DNA of 64,000 nucleotides from Lucifuga dentata (lineage: Eukaryota; Chordata; Actinopteri; Ophidiiformes; Bythitidae). The stretch spans positions 20,328-84,327 of the forward strand of contig VXCM01001992.1 of the NCBI GenBank assembly GCA_014773175.1. The letters are read 5' to 3'. Position 1 is the first letter of the stretch, and each line of letters opens with the position of its first letter. Shown here one piece after another: positions 59,401 to 64,000 of the stretch. A program made the translations under genes and the position numbers. A model generated the notes under the pieces. That model worked only from the letters and a program-made list of their open reading frames with translations. It made no database searches and was not told the origin of the DNA.

Positions 59401-62400
59401 TTGTGAGGTGTGACAGGTAAAAGCTGATGAAGATCAGCGTGTTAATGAGCTGCTGCATATTTATCATCCACCATTTTTCCTGATTCATCTGGTTTTAAAG
59501 CCATGAATCAGCAAAACAAACATACATACTGCGTTAGAAATCCTCGTTTTAAAAGACTGACACTAAAATAACAGTTAAAGGTGTATTTTAACCCCTTTAG
59601 TGCAGTCGCACAGTGATATGTAGGTAACAGGTATTTATGAAAGAGCAAACGTGGTTGCGCCTTGATATTTGCGCGTAGCGATGCGGTAAATCCTGCGCTA
59701 CGGTTTATGACTCTGGGCCAGTAACTCCGACAGGGATGCTGTCTTGGCCGTAACCCACGCCAGATCTACACCTATTACACTCCCGGCAGAGAGAGAGAGC
59801 TAGCACCAAAACACCTCCTACCCCATGACAAAGCCACTCTCCCTGACAGCTGCTAGTCTTTGTATGATGCTCACATTACGTCTCAGATGTTTAAAGGGTT
59901 AACACATGAACTAAGAGCCATTACAGTAATTTACATACTACAGTAATAACATCACAATAAAATCACAGTTTTCATGTCCTTTCCTGTTGTTACTTTACTG
60001 ACCTTCCACAGAATTGCTGCTGCATGACTACAGAGCTACAACCTGCTGTCTGTATGTCAGCTGTCATGATGCAGCACCAAGCCTTATGATGAGATATGTG
60101 CAGGCTCTGACTCGGCTCTATGTCTGCTTTAAGGTAGACAAGGTCGTTTAACATCCTTAAATACTACCCAACCAACTTTATTACTGTGTAGGTATTGGTA
60201 CGCCTCCATACTTTTCAAATTGCTCCTCGCCTTACCATTACAGGCTACAGAATCAACAAAATAGCTAAAAATGCTAACGTACCTGATCCGAAGCCACTTC
60301 TTAACGTCATCTCCCCAACCATCGATTACGGAGGGTGAAGGTATTGTTATCTCACCCTTTTTGAGCTCCGTGAGGTTGTGTTTCTACATCCTTAGGTCGT
60401 TTCACTAGCTAGATCTTCATGTATTTGACGGTTTGTTTACTGCTAACCAGAAATAACGCCCATAATATGTGCAAGGCATCATGGGACATAGGAAACTTGT
60501 GGATAGAAAAAATAAATTTGATATACAGATGCAGTAATCTTCCTTTGACCACAAAACATTTCTGTGAGGTTTGGAAATGTGCAAAAGGTAAAGATTATTT
60601 CTGATTTGATGAAGATTCTCAGTCATCCAGGAGGGTAGATATATGAAAACTGAGTCAAGTCAACCAGATTCAAGTTTTTAATTCTGAGTTTCAGCATTCA
60701 TAACTAGTAAATAAACCTGCAATGATCCTCTCTCTCTTACCTTTTTCAAAGTAAACACTAAAAGATGCCAATAACAGGCCTTTATGAATGAGGGACTATG
60801 GTTGCGTGACTCTCTAGCTCTCTAATTAATGTAGGAGTTATGTCATAATGATGGCTGGATGACTGAGAAGCCTTAGCATTCAGCTGAACTATCATACAAG
60901 CCAGTAAGGTTAGCCAAAGTTAGCATAGCCCAAGCAGTTACAATGTGGATATGGGACAGCTTAGTCAGCCATACATCTGCTCTCTACTTCCAGAGAGTAG
61001 GTTTCACAGGCAGAATGTAAGTGCAAAAGATCAAGAGGAGGTTAAGGCAGGAAAAGGTGTTTCCTATCATTTAGTTCAGCAGTTTCATGGCGGCACGGCC
61101 TGATATCGACAGCATAGCTCAGTGAAATATCAGCTCGGTTTTCGATGGAAGTACTCAGTCAACCTTTTACACCTACATCATGTTCATTGATAAACCAGCA
61201 TCAGTGAGCTGACTATTATAAGCTATTATAAAAAAAAAAAAAAAAAGNAAAAAAAAAAAAAAAAAGTGTATATTTTAAGCAGGAAACACAAAAAAAAGTG
61301 ATCATCTGTCAAAAACTATAAAAAAAAATGTGTGAAAATTGGTAAAAACTGAAAACTATGATCCTTACTCATTGTCATGTCAGTGGAAACACTGGTGAGG
61401 CTTATAACACACCAAAAAATGGCAAAACAACAAAGCAGATTATTACAGTAAAACCCAGACTGAAAGCCATATTAAACATTAATAGCCTAGTGTAAACATT
61501 AATTAATATCTTCCGTTTGTCCTGTTACAGGATTGGGTGAGGCCTGTATTCAGCGAATATGATATCCTAATGATCAACACACCTGTCGAGGTGATGAGCA
61601 AGAAGAAGCAAGACGCCCTTTACTGGAGTACAGAGAAACAAAGCTACGGCGGAGATGACGACGCCAAAGAAGATGGCTGCTTCCTCCACAGTCTTCAGCC
61701 CCACGGTGACTCCCTGCTGCAGTGCCAGGATTGTAGTAGTTTGCATGGAACCGGCCACTCCACGGGACACATCTCTATCCATACTGTAACTCTGTCCGGA
61801 GAGGAAGAGTCTGAGGAGGAAAATGTGTCACGGAGATCCATCAACAGCATCAGAAGTTACCAAGATGGCTCGTTTGAAGAGGAAAACAGAGAGCATGCTG
61901 GTTATGATTTAGAGGAATCTCAGGTGTCCAGGCTGCATAGACAAAACAGGATTTTACCAGATATGAACTTTCCGCAACAAGCTCAGTTCATTGAAGAAGA
62001 GAGAGTCTCACTCGACTCGTTTGTCTCAAATGAGCAGTCAGAAGATGGCTACCCTCGCATGGACTTGGACACCATCGACAGTGGATTTGGAGAGCCAGAG
62101 TGCCGCAGCCCTGCAGCTTCTGAGTCCAGCATGGCAGAGCAGACAAACTCTGATTTATTTCATGAAAATTCTAACTATGTCAAACAGTGGATGATAAGTA
62201 GCACTCTTCAAGAAGACTCATTAGCCTCAAACAAGCCGTCAGAAGATGGCTGTCCTCATGTGGACCTGGACACCGTCGACAGTGGATTTGGAGAGCCAGA
62301 GTGTCGCAGTCCCACGGCTTCAGAGTCCAGCATAGCAGAGCAGACAAACTCTGATTTATTTCACAAAAATTCAAATTCAATCTACGTCAAGCAGTGGATG

Positions 62401-62463
62401 ATATGTAGCACTCTTCAAGAAGACTCCAACAACTCAACAGATGAACTTCCAAAAACACTGTGA
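51100..62463 (+). CDS. il21r: il21r, interleukin-21 receptor (complete, 8 coding exons, 594 aa)
   Basis: Class I cytokine receptor at the lymphocyte surface that, in the known family, pairs with the common gamma chain and signals through JAK1/JAK3 to STAT proteins. Exons 51100-51160, 51321-51429, 52517-52704, 53243-53379, 53480-53660, 53835-53916, 56053-56146 and 61531-62463 join in frame (1785 nt). Residues: signal peptide 1 to ~21; paired Cys in the N-terminal fibronectin-like domain (C25-C93); N-glycosylation sites at N26, N38, N64, N92, N138; WSEWS at 209-213; transmembrane segment ~231-249; Box 1 region YIPRPNEFFKPLYSAHEGKF at 264-283. The tail shares with human IL-21R the order [L/I]-SI-TVT, DGYP-x-DLD, D-DSGF, then Y-x-x-Q-W near the C-terminus. 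This shared tail, together with the Box 1 context, is why I choose IL21R over IL2RB, IL4R or IL9R. The last module is tandemly duplicated. Confidence 0.9.
51321..51429 (+). CDS. il21r: il21r coding exon 2: start of ectodomain
   Basis: Acceptor tctgctgcag; encodes VASLCNVTCTTDYKTSLNCS ending in EANCR. It has the first conserved cysteines and two N-glycosylation sites (NVT, NCS). Donor gtaaaa at 51430, phase 2. Confidence 0.85.
51430..52516 (+). other. il21r: il21r intron 2, with poly-T/A run and MITE copy F
   Basis: Contains a long T-run meeting an A-run at an N (52013-52084, probably a collapsed or misassembled homopolymer) and the truncated MITE copy F close to the acceptor. Confidence 0.75.
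52158..52489 (-). mobile_element. TTAA-type MITE copy F, truncated, in il21r intron 2
   Basis: Left end gtaaaggactgtactggtg ... gcatgtttgagcccaatt matches the family terminus. The interior (ctcctaatcttttaaactc, caccttaaaattcaatgtttc, gtttcaagtctctaaaagttg, tactggaatgaac) follows the orientation of copies B and C. It breaks off at about 52489, without its right terminus, some 27 bp before exon 3. Confidence 0.7.
52517..52704 (+). CDS. il21r: il21r coding exon 3: N-terminal fibronectin-like domain
   Basis: Acceptor ttgtag at 52511-52516 (weak pyrimidine tract); encodes TEEQEVNGSCEVKPPQSWCV ... CFDCVTSVETNCTTSVHH ... SWILSEM. It supplies further Cys residues and two N-glycosylation sites (NGS, NCT). 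Donor ggtagg, phase 1. Confidence 0.82.
53243..53379 (+). CDS. il21r: il21r coding exon 4: start of second fibronectin-like domain
   Basis: Acceptor ctttcacag; encodes VKPLQPFNVQVTTGDRFFNI then TWDINNHLEEPLTYNVRIRA. VKP.PPxNxxV and the NITW strand are typical of the membrane-proximal fibronectin-III domain of this family. Donor gtaata, phase 0. Confidence 0.88.
53480..53660 (+). CDS. il21r: il21r coding exon 5: second domain with WSEWS box
   Basis: Acceptor tcctgacag; encodes DPVYSLSVDQNFMLIYDEKL ... YTVDVQAKMSPQAIYEGPWS EWSSPAELETSGMTE in order. WSEWS (residues 209-213) is the class I cytokine receptor signature. Donor gtgcag, phase 1. Confidence 0.92.
53835..53916 (+). CDS. il21r: il21r coding exon 6: transmembrane segment
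   Basis: Acceptor gattttacag; encodes GADARWWYFSFSVIFLLGLL then ILGYSQK, a single hydrophobic membrane helix. Donor gtgagt at 53917, phase 2. Confidence 0.9.
54041..54069. repeat. Poly-T tract in il21r intron 6
   Basis: T-run. Further A- and T-runs with Ns lie at 54371-54410 (N 54391) and 54622-54655 (N 54639) in the same intron. Frames through them are artefacts. Confidence 0.9.
56053..56146 (+). CDS. il21r: il21r coding exon 7: Box 1
   Basis: Acceptor gtttcag; encodes FWLKRLRVITYIPRPNEFFK then PLYSAHEGKFE. The IPRPNEFFKPLY core aligns with VPSPERFFMPLY of human IL-21R, the Box 1 region that recruits JAK1. Donor gtaaga, phase 0. The frame runs on into the intron to 56476 but similarity ends at the donor. 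Confidence 0.9.
56365..56400. repeat. (TG)n microsatellite
   Basis: Uninterrupted TG run of about 35 bp. Confidence 0.95.
57276..57400 (+). repeat. Dispersed repeat stretch 'tttattt(g/a)t...aggga...aggctaattt'
   Basis: The order atttgtatagggattgatac, acgtatcgtagcatttatagcc, aaaggctaatttgc, gtccctagacgg resembles 35812-35912 inside the Harbinger-like element (tttagtttaacagggaccat, tgcatcggatttagcc, gaaggctaatttt, cagtctctgggc). The two share a repeat of unknown family. Confidence 0.4.
58645..59770. promoter_or_regulatory. CpG-rich, ETS-bearing promoter-like island in il21r intron 7
   Basis: CpG dinucleotides are far denser here (roughly 45 counted by eye) than in the AT-rich flanks. At 58658-58679 an inverted ETS pair acttccgg ... 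cggaagt is followed by ggaagtag, as in many housekeeping promoters. A CpG-rich stretch from about 59270 ends in a donor-like gacag|gtaaaa at 59417. It may be the promoter and first exon of another transcript or an internal il21r promoter. No coding exon downstream on either strand is identified. Confidence 0.4.
58956..59088. other. 66-bp duplication around a single N (probable assembly artefact)
   Basis: 58956-59021 and 59023-59088 are the same sequence joined by an N at 59022. This inflates the CpG count of the island slightly. Confidence 0.85.
61531..62463 (+). CDS. il21r: il21r coding exon 8: cytoplasmic tail with duplicated STAT-docking module
   Basis: Acceptor cctgttacag; opens DWVRPVFSEYDILMINTPVE, continuing Box 1 sequence (cf. 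human DFKKWV). Acidic, Ser-rich tail with Tyr at 294, 315 and 323 and further sites. HISIHTVTLSGEEESEE corresponds to VSIDTVTV of human IL-21R. Two copies of a module follow, residues 446-512 and 513-581, each with DLDT(I/V)DSGFGEPECRSP and (Y)VKQWMI. Y500 and Y569 are in YVKQ, a YxxQ motif equivalent to human Y510 (YLRQ). The second copy has Cys in place of Tyr in DGYP. Stop TGA at 62461-62463. Confidence 0.93.
   Translation, partial: DWVRPVFSEYDILMINTPVEVMSKKKQDALYWSTEKQSYGGDDDAKEDGCFLHSLQPHGDSLLQCQDCSSLHGTGHSTGHISIHTVTLSGEEESEEENVSRRSINSIRSYQDGSFEEENREHAGYDLEESQVSRLHRQNRILPDMNFPQQAQFIEEERVSLDSFVSNEQSEDGYPRMDLDTIDSGFGEPECRSPAASESSMAEQTNSDLFHENSNYVKQWMISSTLQEDSLASNKPSEDGCPHVDLDTVDSGFGEPECRSPTASESSIAEQTNSDLFHKNSNSIYVKQWMICSTLQEDSNNSTDELPKTL
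62014..62421 (+). repeat. il21r: Intra-exonic tandem duplication in il21r (~201-207 bp units)
   Basis: Unit 1 is 62014-62214 and unit 2 is 62215-62421. The offset is 201 bp at the left (DSFVSNEQSEDG / DSLASNKPSEDG) and 207 bp after a 6-bp insertion before the second YVKQ. Long stretches such as cagacaaactctgatttatt and gtagcactcttcaagaagac are identical, and other positions have diverged, so the duplication is neither an assembly double nor very old. Confidence 0.9.
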
Positions 62464-62700
62464 TTCTGAACGAACCAAAGGAGAATCAACACAGATTTAG
62501 TGCTGCAGCTAATGCTTTGCTGTGGACACATTTAAAATGTATAGAGGGACCAGTGGAGTGTCTGGTCCTGTGATCCTCTGTATTTCATCTGGAAACCTTT
62601 TAGTTGTGCACTTTCTATGTAATGTTCAAATTTCTACATTTTTAGAACCGTTTTATGTGACTTTTGTTCCTTCAATAAAAATCTTAAAGAGATGAGATTG
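62464..62700 (+). other. il21r: il21r 3' UTR
   Basis: Short UTR after the TGA ending near the AATAAA at 62674-62679. No other feature. Confidence 0.7.
62674..62679 (+). terminator. il21r: il21r poly(A) signal
   Basis: AATAAA in ccttcaataaaaatc, about 210 bp after the stop codon; the best placed signal for this gene. Confidence 0.7.
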
Positions 62701-63087
62701 GAGAGAGATGATGGAAATGCAGCATGGGATCGAGTTCATGAAAATGAATGGTTGCATATTTTTCATTGATTTAAAATGTTAAAGGATTTCTGTGCTTGTA
62801 TATGAGCTTCATAGTCTCGTGTCTTGCACACTGCGTTAGCTTGTTCATGCACGGTGCCTTATCAAGATCCAGTTGTCTGATAATTCTGCTTACCTTGTAC
62901 ATGTTATCAGCAGCGTCTGCAAGCATCCATCCTGTTTCATGCAATATCAGTAAAACGTCTCAGCCTGAACAATTTTTCTAGACACAAGTGAGTGACTATT
63001 TGTCTGGTCTTCACCTCCCCCACTGTCATGGTAAAACGCTAAACTGCTGTAATTCACTTTTATTCCAGGCTTATATCATGCAAGGCC

Positions 63088-63178
63088 ATAATTATAATAT
63101 ATATACTGTATATATATATATGTATATTGGGGGGACACACCCCCCGCCACACACACACACACACACACATACACACAC
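63088..63178. repeat. (TA)n and (CA)n microsatellites
   Basis: TA-rich run at about 63097-63126 and CA run at 63149-63178, with a G-run/C-run between. Frames across it are not genes. Confidence 0.9.
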
Positions 63179-63408
63179 AATATTCCAATATGCTCAAAAT
63201 GTTAGCAGTAATGTACCAATATATTGATATAAAAAATATAAATAAAAAAAAATATTCTATGCTACAACAGGAAACCATGCACCGCTGTCCAAAATAATCA
63301 TTAGTAAATGTAATCACAACTGAACACATTGCCATTATTATTACTACCGGTTCTAGTATTATAGTGGTTTATGTTATGTTGTGAATTCTTCACATTCAGA
63401 GACATTTA

Positions 63409-63547
63409 TGTTGAAATATTAAGCTGTAATATTACTGCTTAACAGTAATACTACAACTTAATATTGCATTAATAATAATTAAATACAGTATTAATATATT
63501 TATATTGAGTTATTGTGCTACATGAACCTTATGTAGCACAATAACTC
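63409..63547. repeat. Two adjacent hairpins
   Basis: First: ttaagctgtaatattactg, loop cttaa, then cagtaatactacaacttaa (63419-63461, two mismatches). Second: gagttattgtgctacat (63507-63523), loop gaacctt, then its exact reverse complement (63531-63547). The two stems lie about 45 bp apart in AT-rich DNA. They may be the palindromic core of a small transposon. Confidence 0.7.
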
Positions 63548-63717
63548 GATTGTCTCTCTGTATGTCATGATATTGCACTGTCTAGTCCATGTTACATGTA
63601 TTTACAGCTGTAATGTCGATAAAGACTCATTTCAGTAATTAACATTAGCCTGCCCTGTTTGGAAATTAGCCTTGCTAAGTGTTAAGCTAACTGGCTAGCC
63701 TAGCTAGCTAGCTAGAG

Positions 63718-63945
63718 GCTAAGAGGAGTTTTAGTGCCCTGAGGAGGCTTAAAACATGGCTTAGATCATCGATGAGGGAAACAAGGCTGGATAATGTGGC
63801 CATATGCCATGTGCACCAGGAGAAACTGGACAGACTGGACCTTGAAGGAATACGCCGTCTTTTATTGGTGTCAACAATAAGCATAAAAAGGCCTTTGGTT
63901 CCTTTGCTTGAAGAATGGCAAGTCAAAACATGTGTCATTGCCTAG
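63718..63945 (+). pseudogene. hAT-type transposase C-terminal remnant
   Basis: The frame starting at 63718 reads AKRSFSALRRLKTWLRSSMR then ETRLDNVAICHVHQEKLDRL DLEGIRR in order. This is the conserved C-terminal dimerisation segment of hAT-type transposases (RSFS.LR.LK.WLR..M...RL..LA..H.H...). It ends at a TAG (63943-63945), is preceded by ctagctagctag stop-rich sequence, and has no start or catalytic core, so it is a fragment. Confidence 0.75.
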
Positions 63946-64000
63946 ACAGGAGATGAGAGGATAGGAGAGGAGAAGATATGACTAGAGAGCATCAACAAAA

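Larger units (their letters stand above)
56147..61530 (+). other. il21r: il21r intron 7 (5.4 kb)
   Basis: Holds a TG microsatellite (56365-56400), poly-A runs with Ns at 57666 and 61248, a dispersed-repeat stretch at about 57276-57400 and a CpG-rich island (about 58645-59770). No exon with protein similarity is seen. Confidence 0.75.

Noticed and set aside
61531..62463. Assignment of the receptor to il2rb, il4r or il9r
   Set aside because: The tail motifs (SI-TVT, DGYP-DLD, DSGF, YxxQW) and PRPNEFFKPLY context match IL-21R in order; the others lack this set as far as I know.
63708..63938. Minus-strand 76-codon frame
   Set aside because: Shadow of the plus-strand hAT transposase remnant, which has the recognisable motif.

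Overview
The window is genomic DNA from a ray-finned (teleost) fish. Genes are intron-split, there are many CA/TG and CT microsatellites, and the interspersed repeats are of fish type: Tc1-like, PIF/Harbinger-like, hAT-like, a tRNA-type SINE and small non-autonomous DNA transposons. Two protein-coding genes are recognisable, both on the + strand. The first is nr2f5, a COUP-TF family nuclear receptor known from fish. Only its last three coding exons are present (3505-12566), because the exons for the N-terminus and DNA-binding domain lie upstream of base 1. The second is il21r, the interleukin-21 receptor, a class I cytokine receptor whose complete coding sequence can be assembled from eight coding exons (51100-62463, 594 residues).

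Layout. 1-3504 is intron of nr2f5, with CT-rich and TG-rich low-complexity DNA and two stretches that look like conserved non-coding DNA. 3505-12566 holds the nr2f5 hinge and ligand-binding-domain exons; its introns contain a SINE nested inside a palindromic transposon and a two-copy tandem repeat. 12567 to about 14465 is the nr2f5 3' UTR. About 14.5-50.5 kb is a gene desert in which I find no convincing protein-coding gene. It holds repeats plus several mixed-composition blocks (about 20.1-20.8, 31.2-31.5, 32.8-33.3, 34.1-35.0 and 38.7-39.0 kb) that are candidates for regulatory elements. 50.5-62.7 kb is il21r with a likely untranslated first exon, signal peptide, cytokine-receptor module with WSEWS, one transmembrane segment, Box 1 and a large final exon. 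Intron 7 contains a CpG-rich, promoter-like island that the il21r model does not explain. 62.7-64 kb is intergenic and ends in a hAT transposase remnant.

The two genes have no evident functional link; they are neighbours across a desert that may serve nr2f5 regulation.

Main points of interest: (1) the il21r tail carries a tandem duplication of about 67-69 residues that doubles the YxxQ motif corresponding to the human STAT-docking tyrosine; (2) a transposon family with inverted termini is present in six copies, two of them at the same site and in the same orientation inside Tc1-like transposase genes, implying a composite element; (3) another copy of that family ends about 27 bp before il21r exon 3; (4) the CpG/ETS island in il21r intron 7; (5) several near-perfect hairpins; (6) six places where a single N separates two nearly identical 62-85 bp stretches, best explained as unmerged contig ends.
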